A stretch of 35,839 bases of DNA from assembly GCA_900155495.1 (NCBI GenBank), contig FTLJ01000038.1, positions 1 to 35,839 of the forward strand, given 5' to 3'. The stretch is from Porogramme epimiltina. Its lineage: Eukaryota; Basidiomycota; Agaricomycetes; Polyporales; Polyporaceae. Positions 1 through 13,082 of the stretch are shown piece after piece; within the stretch, counting starts at the first letter, position 1; every line of letters begins with the position of its first letter. A model generated the notes under the pieces. That model did not search any database. It was not told where the DNA came from and saw nothing but the letters and a program-made list of their open reading frames with translations. The position numbers and the translations under genes are program-made.

Positions 1-3000
1 ACAGGGGTATCAGTGGGGCGCGGGAGCGGGGATGCAGCAACGCGCTGGCAGGCAGGTCTGAAAGGAGAGGCTCACCGGGCATTCACCCCACCTTCCCCTC
101 CACCGCGGCGTAGTCTAACACCACCGTCCGCGCGAGCTTCTGCATCGACCGCCCGTATTCGTCTTCCCGCAGCGCATGTCCTTCAGGAACGCCGCCGCCT
201 CCCTACGCTCGTGCCGAGACCATGAGCGAGAGAGCAAGCACTGGATGGGCGGACGGGCAGACGCACCTTGCACGAGATCATGCTCTGCTTGATCCAATGC
301 AGGGGGGGGGGATCCTGCATTGGTCATTCGTGCGTGCACATACGTACATGAGCAGGTGCGCAGGCGCGACCAAAAACACCGATGGAGTAGTGACCCATCA
401 GCGAACTATTAGCATGCCTTGCACACCCGCCTCCACGCTGTCCCGCTGTTGCATTCCCATCCACAACCCGAGGGCCGCGCTCATGACACCGCGGCCCCCA
501 TTCTGCCCCAAAGCCCGTCCTGAGGTCCCCACCCCCAAGAGTAACTAGACTAGAAAAGGATCACTCACATACGTATCTCATAGTAGGCTCAAGATATTCT
601 CGTGAAAGCTCGGCTCCACGAGCGTCGCAACGTGTCCCCGCGCTCGCCGGCGCCCCGTCATGCTCGCACACGTCCCAGTCCAGGTAGATTGAGACTTGGG
701 GTGGGGACAAAGATAGGCGTGGAGATCGTGCAAACGTTCTTCACTTACACATAGAAAAGTAGCAGAGGAGCGTGGCTGAGAAAGCGTAGTATGAGATGTG
801 AGAGATAGTGAGAGCCAGAGGTGAGCGGTGACGTGGTCAGGCGGGCGCTAGAGTAGCGCGCCATCCTGTGGGCGCTTCAACCACGTCGTTTTCTCTACTA
901 AGTCCGCTGCTGCCTTCATACGTCTTGCTCTGTTGTGCATGTTTGTAGCTTCGGCTTGCGTACTTCGCGCTTTGGCACTCATATATCATAATGTGCTCTA
1001 TTATATCACAAGTTGCTCAATCCCTTACCTGGACGCGATCCTATGCATTATAGTACATTAGCTACAATGTATGTAAAACTAGTACTACTATTCGAACACA
1101 AACTGCGCCATAGGCAATAGGACAAATGAAGACGACAACTGGATGCTAGAAAGTAAAATTTATTGTCCTTTCCTCCGCGCATGCGCAAAGGATCTTCAAT
1201 ACTAGCGAGTCTACTAATGTCTTACGCCTTACTTGCCTTAACCGTCTTACCAGCTTAACGGGCGGCGTAAGGCGTTTAAGTCAGTAAGCTGTGCGCGACT
1301 TTACTGATGCATGCGGCCTCCGTTGTCAAACGCTTGCCTGCGGCGAGATCAAGCCCGCTCAAAGACGTAAAAAGTCGGCATGGAATATTTGGGCACTCAC
1401 CGCGCAACTGTCCGTGCCCATCGCCCGTTGCAAGCGTTGGTGGCTTCGTGGCGGCTTCGGAGGGCTTCGCTGCGCGCGATCGAACTCGGATGAGCACAAA
1501 CCAGGGACTACGCGTCACTGCGCGAGCTTCCTCGCTCGCCTAACGCACGTGAGCGACAGAAGATTTGGGGCCCCACAAGCACGCCCCTCCCCGAGTTTCT
1601 CAGGGGTGGCCCTCTGACCTATGTCACAGGGCGCGCGCGACGTTCGAGACCAGTGCCACCACCATCATCCTGAAACTGCGCGGCAGTCAGCAGTCGTCCT
1701 CCAGGGACGCTAACCGTAGCTCTATTCGCCCATACATGGTCGCCGAACCGCTGGCCTGCAGCGTGAGCAGCTCCGCTGTCCGATCCCACGCGAGGTCCGA
1801 GCGAGCATTGAGGTTCTCATCCGCGCTCGTGCTGCAGCGCTTCATTGAATCCGCCTAACTTGACAGCGAACCGCTGGCGCAGCGCTTCACCGGCGACGAA
1901 GCAGCCTCGCGCTCCCTTCACATGATGGTCGGGTTCCATCCGTTCGCCGGATTAGAACGTCCCCGCGAGGGACTCAAGGTTCGCTCTCAGCGGCCAGCGG
2001 CACTGTGGGGATGGAGTGGTGAGAAGTTCACCGACTTGGAAATAGTGCAAACTCAGCGACGGGTACCCCAGTTCAGCCAGCGAATCAGCGATCCCCTTCC
2101 GTGCTCCCCGTTTCTACCCTAGTAGAACCCACGTAACAGGACGCAGCGGTGTCGGTAGGTTGCACGACGGGGACAAAGACCCATTATTTTCCTTCATTGT
2201 GATATCATTGTCCAAGACGGAGCACAGGAGTGGTACGATAGAGAGCGAAGACAAACGAAAGACAGTTTAGTGCGAGCTCATGTATTGGTCATAGCTTGTA
2301 TTAGTATGTTTTCCCCACGCTATAATCGAAACATGAACCTGGGAAGGGAGCGGATCTGCCTCATGCTTTTAGTCGCCGGGCTAGGCCGTTAAGCAACGGG
2401 TCGGCGAAGAAGAAGGCCCCGGGCACGGAACGCGAGCACTTGCAATCCCGAGGTCTACAAAAGTTCGCCGATCAGAATAGCCCGTCTCGAAAAAAAGCGT
2501 GTGGAAGTTCACAACACACGATGCACCAGGCCATTCTACGACCAGCGTGTAGCCGACGAAAAAGTCCGAGCGAAGGAACACTCGGAGTGGCAGATATTCT
2601 TCACTTGGGAAGCGAGCCACTGAGGAAGGTACCAATATAATTATCATGCGGCCCATTTGTTCGATAGAGATATACTGACCTGGATGTCCTGTCCACGATG
2701 TGCACTTCCTGAAGGACTGGGGGGACGGATACTGCTTTTCAGTGTAGAGTCAAGTACGTAAATAGAGGCATCGAAGCCACACGTTCACCCATCGCCGACT
2801 GCCAAGGACACCATGCATTGTTCAGCCCTAGACTGTCTCGACGTCAGGGTAGCACACGATCACCGTCATTGACGCTCTACCAATCGCATGATCAATAATC
2901 GATTGTTCTCATTGGAGGGCAAGATGCACCTACCATCGAGGTGCACAGCGCGGCGGACGAACCGTTCAGCGGAAGAAGTGGCTCGGAGCGCACGCGAAGC

Positions 3001-4953
3001 ATGCGGATTACATGGCGGTGACCGGCATGCACCCGCTCCGCGCGCATGCACGCCGTCGGAGATGGCGGTCGGAGTTGGAGGGCCTATGTTCGGGACGGAA
3101 GCATGTGAGTGCGGCGCTGCGCGGGGACGTATTCCACTCGGAGCGCCGTGGCCAGGCCTCGCAAGCTGACGGCTGATGGTCATCCTTGCATCAGCGCAGT
3201 GAGCGCTGCAGAGGCCGCCGAGCACGGTGTCAGCCGCTGCTAAGTCATGGCAACGATGTTAGGTATGAGTAATACTTGAGTTCGAGATGACGTCGTGGTA
3301 TATTGCTCAGCCTGGTGATTACCTTCAGGGGGTATATACGGAAATACCAGGATGACCGGTCAACATCCACTGCAGCGGCTGAGCCTGAGGAGCATGGAAC
3401 GGGAACCGCCCACATGCTGTGAGCCCTGAACACGATCCAAAATGGGATGTATACGTGTACAGCAGCATCCCTCGCCGCAGTCATCGCATTAGGCCCATCG
3501 GTGGATTGCATGCGTGCCCGGAAGGAGCAGGCTGTGGCGGCCGCTGTGCTAGAAGACGTCGAGGGGAGAGGCACAGACTCTATAAGATGAGGCACACTTG
3601 CGCGCAGCGAGAGGTACCGGGGAGAGTGCGCCTGTCGAGACCTGTGGCAATATGAGCTCGCACTCCCGTATGTTCCGCCTTCAATGTACGAGGGTTGTGT
3701 AGCCCCAACATAGCTCCGGCCAAGAAGACTTGTACAGATAACGATAGCGCAAACAGCGCACCCCAGACGCACTCGGTGGAGCTAGCAGTAGGCTGCAGAC
3801 AAGGTTGTACCCATCAGCAAATAAGCCTCATGAAGGGACAGGGGAGCTAATATGCTCACCTTTCCGTACCATAGGTAATCGCACGGTAATTGCTGTGGTA
3901 TCTAAGTGAGATTCTGGAGGGGACGGGGCCGGGCGGAGACGTGGGAAAGAGGTTCGGTCGTTAGGTGGTGCGACGTGACTCGACCCAAATGGTTCAGGCG
4001 GTCGCAATACTGAACGCTGGGGCTCGTTTCTTTACGACGAGGTCGACATCGATGGATGGGTAAGCAACTCGGATAACGAGAGGACTACGACGTGGACAAC
4101 GCCGGGGGACAACGGCCGACTTGCAACGGCCATGGCGGAGGTATTTCGCTTTCACACATCCACATGACCCGGACGCCGGAGGACAAGGTACGCCCGCAGA
4201 AAGCGGCCGGGGTGGTGCCACGGGTCGAGACCGGGGGCGGCGTTGTCTTCCGTTGCGCAGGCGGAGAGTTCCGTTTCCGAGGCGCGCATGGCACTGCCCT
4301 TGCACGGGCGGTGGGCGCGGAGTGGGCGGTGGGCGGTCGAGGTGGAAAACGGGGTACATCCAGCTGTGGGCGGCGGCGAGCCCCGTCCGCGCGCGGGCGA
4401 CGCCCTGCGGGGGCAGGGCAGAGATGAGTATTGTGCGGGAGACGAGAGGCGGACGACGGACTCGGCTGAGGCTGAGGGCATGGGCGGGGGACGGTTCGCC
4501 CGCCGAGACGTCAGCGCTGCGTCAGCGTGGGGTCCAGCCCGTAATTAAATCTGTGGGGTGGATAGGCACTTATCTCCCCAAAAGCGAGATTAAGCCCGCT
4601 GCGATTGGCCGAGACGGGCGCGTAGGCGGGGATGGCCGAGAGCGGGGGGCGACAAGTGAAACGGGTGCCCTGAAAGGCGCCACGCGATGCCACTTGTTTG
4701 CACATTTTGTTTTGTTTACTCGGTAACCTGATCTCGCCTGCATATTTGGGGCACCCGCCCATCCGTCCTCCGCTTGGTGACCCCCCCAGCACTCGTCTCG
4801 ACCACCACGACCCCGCACACGACTCCAGCAACGCCTCGCACGGCGGGGAGCGCGTTTTACGCGTCCATTATCCCATCCCGCCACCCGACACTCCTCGTGC
4901 CAAACGCGCCCATCACCGTCAACTCCGTGCCTACCACGTTGTCTGCCGAGGTC
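1..4953. other. Gene-poor stretch, no supported gene
   Basis: No reading frame here has the length, composition or recognisable motif of a real fungal gene. The open frames are short, overlap on both strands and often start at non-ATG codons. An AT-richer part lies at about 960-1260. A run of about ten G residues lies at 302-311. A short inverted repeat pairs 1224-1232 with 1267-1275 (9 bp arms, 34 bp loop). The last 250 bases (about 4700-4953) probably hold the promoter and leader of the next plus-strand gene, since a T-rich tract and CT-rich sequence precede it. Confidence 0.5.
1224..1275. repeat. Small inverted repeat
   Basis: The arms ACGCCTTAC (1224-1232) and GTAAGGCGT (1267-1275) are exact reverse complements separated by 34 bases, inside a stretch rich in CTTA/TTAAG words. 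It could form a weak hairpin or be chance. No gene flanks it closely and no function is assigned. Confidence 0.3.
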
Positions 4954-7443
4954 ATGTCCAGCTTCTCGTCCTCTTCCCCCGTCCACGCCCCGGCCTCCCC
5001 CGCCTCCTCCTCAAGACATCAGCCCCGGTCCGCTGCCGGCTCTCGGTCTCGCCCACGCACTCCTCCGACCACGAGTCATCTCTTCCGTCACCTCCAACCC
5101 TCGCACGCCGGAAGCCGGGTCCGGCATCAAGACAGCCACCAGCACGAGTCCTTGCCTTCCTCGTCAAACGCGCGCCGTTCCCCGTCCGGAAATTCCATCG
5201 GCGATGCTACAGGTCACGTCTCTAGTCCAGCAAATTCCAAAGTCCGAAGTTACTCAGGCGCACACATGTCCGACAACGAGGTCTTTCCGGCCCCCCGCGT
5301 GCGCCTGTCGGAACGTCGACCGTCGCGCGCCCAGGTCCATCAATCTGGACACGCCCCCAACGGGTGCTCGTCTGCCTTACCGCCGTTCGTGCTCGCGCAA
5401 CTGGCCCCCGCGTCATTAAATGAACCCCCATCCCTCTCGTCGTCCTTCGCCTCCACCGTGCCCTCGTTCCTCTTCCCACCCACGCCGCAGAGCAAGTGCT
5501 CCCCGTCCCGCCCCCGCCGTCGCAGCCCGATCGTGACCCCGAAGGCGTCGATTACGTCGTTCAGCCCCTCCGTCGGCGCACGCGACGGACAGCAGACGCA
5601 GTGGGAGCCACACACGCCGACTCCGTCACGGCTTTCGCACGCATCGCGCACACTGCGGACAAGTTCCCATCGGACCCATCGGTATGTGCCACTCCCTTGG
5701 TCCCTGAGTTCGGTCGTCCAGACCGGTTCGAGTGTCTGTCGCCTTCTTTGAACCTTGTCTGTTTTTATATTTCATGAACTCTATTCATCGTCGCCTGAGA
5801 AGGGGCCAGTCCGGAATCTGGACCGGTTCGCTTCGGGCGCTAAGCCTAACGGCCCTCTCAGGTGCTCCCCGTAGGCTCATGCTCCCGTCGTGTGTTTGCG
5901 GGACGCTCCCTTTTATTTACCCCCTTCACCGCAGTCCATCTCGTCCTCCCTCCCGCCTGTGCCTTCTCGTACCCGTCTCCTCCATCACGCACTAACCTTG
6001 ACTCTCTCCCCTCTACCGCGCCCACACAGGCCATCGCCCCCGACAGCCCCACGGAACTTCTCCATCAGGCGTGGTCTCTTGCCGCTTCCTCCACGCCCAA
6101 CCCTTGCTCTGTCAATGCAGGTACACGCGCCCACCCCTGTCTTGTCAACAGGTCCCATGTCTTCCTCCACACGACCCCGCTCTAGATCAAGACACGGCTC
6201 GAACTCTCGACCCTCTTCACCTCTTACCTCCACCGTCCCTCTTCCCCCACGTCCGCCCATGGCTCGCCCTCCCAGTCGCTCAGAACGCTTGCTCCGCGAC
6301 ACCCTCCGTCGCGCCGAGGAGCAAGAGCGGATGATGAACCCGACGCCCATGTTATTCGGTCTGTCCCATGGCCCCGCCACCGCCTCGCCACAGATGTATG
6401 CCACCCACCGGCTCCCCGCCGCTACTCATGGCGGCCGACGCCATCGGCGCAACACCTCAGCGTCGGTGCAGTCGGATTCGTCATATGACTACGCCGACGG
6501 CGACAACGTGGACGAGGAGAGCGTGGAGGAGGACAATGAGTGGTTGTGGACGAATAACCGCGCTGGGTCGTCGTCGTCGGACTCGTCTGGACATGGGCAC
6601 GGGCACGGACACATCCATCGTTCCAAGGCGGACGACATCCCCTACGGGACGCCCGCGTCCCCTTCGCCTGCCCGCGCGCAACTCCAGCGGGCGGCGAAAT
6701 CCTCCCCATCAGTCCCTCGCCGCCACTCGCACTCGCACTCTCAGTCGACTTCGCATCCCGCTTCACGTGCACCCCTCGAGCAGGAGTCTACAGTGGCGCC
6801 TCACGGGGCGGTGTTGAGGAGCAGGCTGGAGGGTGTGTTGAGGAACGCGAAACCCCAGGGCAGAAGGACGCATAGCAACGAGCCCCGAGAGCCCGACAAT
6901 GGCTTCAGTAGTGGGAGCGGCAACTCTATGGCGAGTAGCAGGAATATGAGTGGGGAAGGCGACTTCTTCTTTGGGGCCGGTGGCGATGTGCGTACCGCCT
7001 TCATCGTGCCACGTTCGGCGACGCTGATCTCCCCTGCTCTTCAGTCGAGCTTGACGTCACTATCCTCTGTCGACGCGAAGTACCGGTACGCGCACCACGC
7101 CACGTCGTCGCCGCGTACGCACCACAAGACCCTCCCTCCTGGCTCACCACGCTCGTCGCACAAACCCATGTCGTCACGCATGGGCAGTACCGCCAGTAGC
7201 ACCGGTCCTCTGACACCGCCGCCTTCACCGCCTTTCAACGCACGCCAGGCCGCTGCTCAGTGCAGGGCCATGGACGGATACGTGTCCTTCGCCAACATCG
7301 AAGGGCTCGGCATCCCTGAGGGCAGCGACGAGGACACCGATGAGGACGCGAAGTCTCGCAGCCGTTGGTTCCAGTGGCTCCAGTTGAAATCCAACAACGA
7401 CCATGCCCGTCATCGGAGCGAGAACTCTAGCGTATCAAGATGA
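4954..7443 (+). CDS. Low-complexity Ser/Pro/Arg/His-rich protein, N-terminus uncertain
   Basis: The function is not recognised. The firm part is the last exon, which ends with TGA at 7441-7443. From the ATG at 6157 it would encode 428 residues with no globular domain I can name. They include Arg/Ser-rich starts, a helical LLRDTLRRAEEQER segment, an acidic patch (DNVDEESVEEDNEWLW), His-Gly and His-Ser runs, a VRTAFIVPRSATLISP segment, and the C-terminal segments YVSFANIEGLGIPEGSDEDTDE and SRWFQWLQLK. The short ordered-looking islands in a disordered background suggest a conserved regulatory or scaffold protein. Upstream, a protein-like frame starts at ATG 4954, and another stretch (about 5526-5690, containing GVDYVVQPLRRRTRR) ends at a GTATGT donor at 5691. 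Joining these pieces needs several introns that I cannot fix uniquely. One near 5967-6020 has a good CTAAC branch site and CACAG acceptor. A shorter model beginning at 6115 or 6157 is equally possible. Confidence 0.5.
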
Positions 7444-9567
7444 CTTGATCCCTCGGTCCACTTGTGAACCGTCGGACGCTTGTCGTTTCTCTTCGGTCGC
7501 TGTATATGGTTTCTCCTGTCCTGGTCTTCATCGTCTTGCATCGCTATCGTCACCATAGACTCCTACACATGCACCGCTTCGTTGTATGTCCTGTTCTGTT
7601 GTCATCATTACCCGCATCCTACCCCGCATCACCTCGCATTGTACCCTGCATCCACATCCACCTTTACCCACGACTACCTACACAGACTATCTTTGAGATC
7701 GTGTGGCAGCCCCCAACCCGTCCTCCACGCGCATGCTCAGTTACCTCTGAGGTACGACTTATGCCCCCATTTTACGATCACCCCTTCACGTCATCACGTC
7801 CCCCGTGCAACCGCAGCACCATCGCTGTGGTGGCTGCGGTACATCGAGGATGAAAAGAAGAGGCGCGCTTCCAGTGTGCTCCTTTACTTATTCACGCTTT
7901 ATGACCATCGCCGGTTGACGATGATACACTGCTTATGTCTGTGACGTTTGCCTGGATGGATGACACTGTCGTCACGATTTTACGGATGTACTTCTATATA
8001 TCACCTGGACGGGATATGGATACGTACTCGTGCTCGTATAGCTGGCCAGTACTCTTTCTAACGGTTTATTGGGTCTTAGTCCCGGGTTACCTCGTCACTG
8101 ATTCATGACCACACTTCAATGGGATATCATTTTCATACCACAGATGGTAGTTTGGTTGAGATGCACCCGTCCATCGCGTTTCCAGCGACCACGAACGAGC
8201 TTAAAGTCTCTACTCCCGCCTCCGCTGGGTCCTCGGACTTTGGCCGGCCAAGCCATACAAGGGTGCAGTGAAATGACGCCGCGGTAAATGCAAGTTGCCC
8301 GTCCTTCGCCATGCCTTCTCGAACAGGGTCCGCCGACACAGATGCATGGAGCACCATACGTTCGCTGAATGGCCCACGGGTATAGACCGCTCCGCCCAAT
8401 GCAAGGTGCTCCCAGGGCTATCGCATGCGCATCGCGGGCGCCAGCCTCTCCTCATGGTGCTCAGTGGCGTCGTGGAGGTGCGATCCCGCGACCAGGGAGC
8501 GATTCGCCCCCCCACCCGCCACCGCTGCGCCGCGCGCGCCGACAAGCTCTAAGCTCGCCCGTCAACCTTCGCGCCCCCCGCGCGCCGACGGGAACGCGGC
8601 TCCGTCCACCGTACACACTCAAACCGTGTACGGCATCGGCGGGGGTTCTCTAAGGGCAGCCGCGCTCGGAGATGGGCCGCGTCTCCCCGGGGCGGTGCGC
8701 ACAGTCCTCATCGCCCGGCGGTGGGAGCGGGAAAAGGGCCCGAACGCGTCGCGCGATGCGCATCTTTGCTGTGTCCTGACGGCATCGATGGGCGCGTCAC
8801 GCGCGCGCGGCAGAAGGAGGTCGCGCGCATGACCGGGCGATGTGCTCAGGCCCAGCGGGCGCGGAACGGGCGTCGCGGGGTATCGATGGGAAGAACGGAG
8901 ACGCGCGAGGCCACAAGTGTGCACGAGGCGGCTCGGGCGTCGCTCGTGCAATCGCGAGCGTCGTTCGTGCAATCGCAAGCCTCATGGGGGTGCAAAATGG
9001 GATCTGACAAGACGATCAGATAAGTGGACGACTCTTGGGCCACAATGTGGACTGGGGGACTGGGAGGGTGGGAGGGCGAGGTAGCGGGGATACGCTTCTG
9101 AGGTCTGCCTGGACTTTGACTAGGTCTTGTAGGCCATTGGAAAACGACTTCGATCTCGTCTTCCACTTCACACACACACGGGGCACCGAATTCGAGATGA
9201 AATGGAGCCGAAGTGGAGCTCGGGGAGCAGTAGGCCATCACTTCAGCGCAACGTGTTTACGAGACCTCCTGCAATTCGCATCACTTTAATGAGTATCGAA
9301 GACCTCTCCGATCCGCTTGGAACAAGAGTGCCCCCGCTATTGCAGCTCTCGATTAAAGGGTTGAGCTCACGTCATCATCCGGCTCACGGAGCATCTCAGA
9401 TACGAGTGAACACTCACAGAACCATGTCGAGACACAGGGCATACATAGCACACATAAATACACCCAGCTGATCAATCTAACCCTGTTGAACAACTCCTGG
9501 ACCCTTCCGGCTGACCGCAGCTAGGGGAAAGATAGCAGGAGATGGTACAGCGCCAAAATCGAGGGTG
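7444..9567. other. Intergenic: 3' flank, then GC-rich island without supported gene
   Basis: The first 500-600 bases are pyrimidine-rich and probably include the 3' untranslated region of the preceding gene. From about 8400 to 9000 the sequence becomes very GC-rich, and frames stay open on both strands at once, as expected from composition alone. None has a recognised motif. A two-copy 21-bp tandem repeat lies at 8938-8979. Confidence 0.45.
8938..8979. repeat. Two-copy 21-bp tandem repeat
   Basis: Units 8938-8958 and 8959-8979 differ at only two positions (C/T at unit position 6, G/A at 19). The repeat length is a multiple of three, but no supported gene covers it. It lies at the edge of a GC-rich island. 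Confidence 0.6.
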
Positions 9568-10050
9568 TTATGTTGGATGGGCCAGCCCGTTCCTAGGATT
9601 TGGACGCACAAGCCGGACTTTGAGAGGCGCTGCTAGTGGGGGCACCCTTGAATCCAATCTTGAATGGTAGACGATCCATGTGTCCCCCATCATAGGTGTA
9701 CACAATGGGCTGTGCTGGCGCGACTCTGGAGTCTGGACCGATAGGTCAGTATATTGCGGAACCCGGATCGCCGCCCTCATAGCAAGTTCCGTCTTGGAGG
9801 GAATAATGTAGAAGCCAGGCCTGACGCGAATCGGGGTACAAGTCATGGCGATCGAGTGCGAGTCGCTACGATTCAACGGAAGAACGCTGCTGAGAGACGA
9901 GAGTTGCGAGTCTTGAGAAGCCTGGTACTTAATTTCACGGCAAGTATTACGGAGGTAGTAGGTCTGAGCCAGGGCTTCGCTCCTCGCCTGACTTATTCGT
10001 GAAAAAGAACCACCAGAAAGCGATGAAATGCGGTGGAAAGTCCAGGGATT
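9568..10050 (-). other. Open frame of 161 codons, possible exon or relic
   Basis: The minus-strand frame between the stop at 10051-10053 and the stop at 9568-9570 is open for 161 codons. This is long for this only moderately GC-rich stretch. The conceptual peptide has ordinary amino-acid use (for example YYLRNTCREIKYQASQDSQL and MMGDTWIVYHSRLDSR). I do not recognise the family, and the first in-frame methionine lies well inside. It could be an internal exon of a spliced gene, a gene relic, or chance. Confidence 0.2.
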
Positions 10051-10953
10051 CTAGGTGCGGATGGTTTGAGAAAGTAGCGGGGTAAACTGTGCAGCTGGAA
10101 ATCGAAGGCAGCATCATGATGACGTCGTCGGTAATTACTATTTTGGATATGAACGACGGCCGTGAGAATTATCACGTGACGGGAGTCCACCACCCCCTCA
10201 TCAAATCGAGCCCCGACAACGATATGTTACAGGCTAGGCCATAGTGTAGCACTCTCGTGGACCACGTTTCAATGCTTCGTAATCATCCTCAGAGAACAGG
10301 GATTACACTGTGGCTAATCCAAGCCCACTGTCAGCCTGTTTAGGATGCCGCGACAACTTACAAATCACTAGTACGACTAGTACAGTTGCAGCTTGATACT
10401 TGGCGGACGAACCCTCCAAGTCCATTGGGTGTCCAAGGGCAAGTATCGTCCATGAGCTCCAATTGCTCGAGTGTAACATAGACCTCAGGATGCTCCCCAG
10501 TTTCCCATTCAATCTTGATATTGCCGCTACGCCATCTACTATCCTACGCAGGCGACTGTCAGATCGACAGACACCCATACAATAGGTATTTGCACCAGTG
10601 ATGTCCTCTCAATTTGCTATCCCATATAGCGGATCTTATTTCAGAATGTTCGCATAAATACGGGAGTCTGAACCACATGAATAGTGGCTAACATTGCGAG
10701 AACTACATTACAGCAGGGTATCGAGGTGATAGTACAAAGAGGGTTTCCACACAGGTAGAAGAGTATACACGAAGTAATAGTAAAAAAACGGGTATCTGTG
10801 GATTTCATCCTAGGAGTAGGTATATATCGAGCTTCAACAGTCCGTAGTCCAACGTCCAATAAACACAGTTCAAGGGTATCGCTTCGTAAATATGAAGGTA
10901 AGCCGAAAAGTCTGGATATTCAAGGAGAAGCGGGTGGCCACCGAGTAAGTTGT

Positions 10954-11674
10954 TTAATAGTTGGGTGACCATGCTGCAGCAAATGAATCAGTTCAGTTCA
11001 GCTCCATGGTACACAAGAAGCCGGACAGAACTTACGATAGGCAGAGTAGTAGGTTGTGCACCATGCGGGATACGCGATTGTCCGAGTCACTGGAGTAGTG
11101 TAGTACCAGCTGGAGGGTGCCCACAGATTCTCTGAGGGGCCTCCATGCTTCCCGGTGAGATTACGAAAGCTGCGGGTTGGGAATGCTTCGGAGCAAGTAT
11201 TGTCGGCAAATTGGACCTTACGTCCACTCGATGAATACCTAATCTCTTCACGTGAGAGCCACTCATCGAGACCCTAGCGTGCCATCGAGATACGTGGTAA
11301 ACATAACGGTCGATGGACAGCATGAAAAGACCTACAGATACATAACGCCACAAGTCTTTGGCAAGGTTTAGACGGGTGTCTAGCCAAGTAGCAGGATGTT
11401 TCTGAAGGCTATACTAAGGTCAGAGGAAACACGTACAGTAAAGAGCTCAATGAGATACACACGCAGAATACAGCTCATCGAATTCGCGAATATCCGCGGG
11501 AGATAAGTCATGGTGCAGGAGGGCCATGACTTTGAGTGATGCTTCTTGATAGCGTCCGATGAGGTAACGCTGAGATTGGTGCCAACCGAGATTCGACAGC
11601 CAACCGCACAAGTAAGGTCTCTCGACAGAGTCCTTAATCTCCTGAATGGCGAGGATTGTCTGGGGGGAGGGCAT
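10954..11674 (-). CDS. Possible small spliced gene or gene relic, unknown function
   Basis: Four minus-strand blocks join with intact phase from an ATG at 11674 to a TAA at 10954-10956. They are 11459-11674, 11342-11413, 11036-11273 and 10954-10973, giving 181 codons. The implied introns are 45, 68 and 62 nt with GTATCT/TTAG, GTATCT/CTAG and GTAAGT/GCAG ends, which fits the other genes here. The first block contains LSNLGWHQSQRYLIGRYQEA, which resembles a tetratricopeptide-type helical pair, followed by FDELYSAC and later ATWLDTRLNLAKDLW. That resemblance is weak. The true gene may extend upstream past 11.7 kb. I chose the introns to keep the frame open, so part of this may be circular. It may also be a decayed member of a repeat-protein family. 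Confidence 0.3.
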
Positions 11675-11699
11675 CCTGAAGTCGTGAGGTGAGTAGATC

Positions 11700-13082
11700 A
11701 AGGTACAGGGAAGAAGAGAGTTGGTGCAAGAACATCGCTTTCCTCTCGCATTTTATATACCTCGCTGACTCCTTCCACTTACAGCGCTCAGATCGCGGGT
11801 CCGCGCAAGGAGCATTGAGAAAGGCAGGACAGTGAAAAGAGCCCATTTTGTGCACTTTCTGTTGCAAGGCAATGATTCTCACCCAAGCTGCGGTGCTTCA
11901 AGAGCGCACATAGACCACATACAATGATGTCCCGCCGTAGAAGTAGACAGTGGGCAGGGTCACTGAAAGGGATGTAGATCGGGAATGGAAAGTATGTGGA
12001 CACTGCCTTGACCAGAGAGCTCGATTTAGCAGGCGGCCGCCACAAACACCGGACGCAGGGCTAACAGCGGGCGCAGCGGCCACACTTGGTTACGTACGAA
12101 CGCACAAGCAAGGCAGTTAACTATATGACCAGTAAGTAGAAATTCGCCCAGACTAGCGAACTGTGGACGATACCGCTCAAATTTCCGTTTCTGCGTTCAA
12201 CACATTTGGGAAACTTGGGTCGCTTGGCAGTCAAGGCGATGAAGATAGGCTGTGCGCTTCGACTCATGCTGAGTAGACGACACGTAGCTCCGAATACGGC
12301 GTAGGAGCAGATCGGGCGATGTAGAGTGGCGGCTCGCAGCAAGCTCGCAAGTCGGGCGTCGACGTCACGGTTGAAACCAAGCTGATACCACCGGCGCCAA
12401 GTTGTTCGCCGACCGCCACATGGGAACCAGGACAGGTTGAGCAGAAGATACGATGACACCACTCCGGCGACTTACCATCCTCCCGCTCGCATCTCCCGGG
12501 AGGTGAGGGGAACCATCGCCCGTGCTGACTTCCAGTGAACTTGCAGCTTAGGGATCACCATGGGCTTATGGCTATGTTCAACTTGCTTCTGTCCTTCTTA
12601 CCTGTATGACGCGTTGATTCAGTGAGCAGCCTGCCGCGTTCATCATCTGCATACCGAAGCTCCGGCCTCGTGCTGGAGGTGCCACATAAATTGTGCGTCA
12701 TTTTCTCAGTATAAGCTCCACCGGTCTCGCTTTTGCTGGCTTTGGTAGCTAGACGACCCTCCACGAAACTGGATAGAGTATGTCTGGGGTTGACTGGTGA
12801 GCAGTTTCCAAAGCAAGTTGGGTCTTTGTTGATACCGCGACTCTCTAGATGCGACCCTTGGCCATAGTGGGCGACAATCCGGAGGTGCAGTGGTCGAACG
12901 ACGACGAGGAAGACTGCCGCAGATGAGCTGCAATCCATGGTAGATACCGGCCACATGCCTATCTAAGGAAAGTCCTCCACGATCAAGATATTCTGCGCGT
13001 GTCTTAGATGTAGGGAGTCAGTAACATCAGTGTACCAAGGTGGACCCGGACGGGCGAGTCTCATTCTCACCACTTTGACATA
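11700..13082. other. Unassigned stretch upstream of the methyltransferase gene
   Basis: Several short minus-strand frames occur (for example around 11.8-12.05, 12.1-12.46 and 12.55-12.95 kb), but none carries a recognisable motif and I could not chain them convincingly. They might be 5' exons of the possible gene ending at 10954. The last few hundred bases should contain the promoter of the plus-strand homocysteine methyltransferase gene. Confidence 0.3.

Noticed and set aside
3245..3772. 175-codon minus-strand frame with a signal-peptide-like start
   Set aside because: It begins at a GTG, not an ATG. The rest is Ser/Ala/Arg-rich with no recognised domain, so a secreted protein is not supported.
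4121..4726. 201-codon plus-strand frame and overlapping frames before the first gene
   Set aside because: Gly/Arg-rich, open in several frames at once, no motif; more likely promoter-proximal GC-rich DNA.
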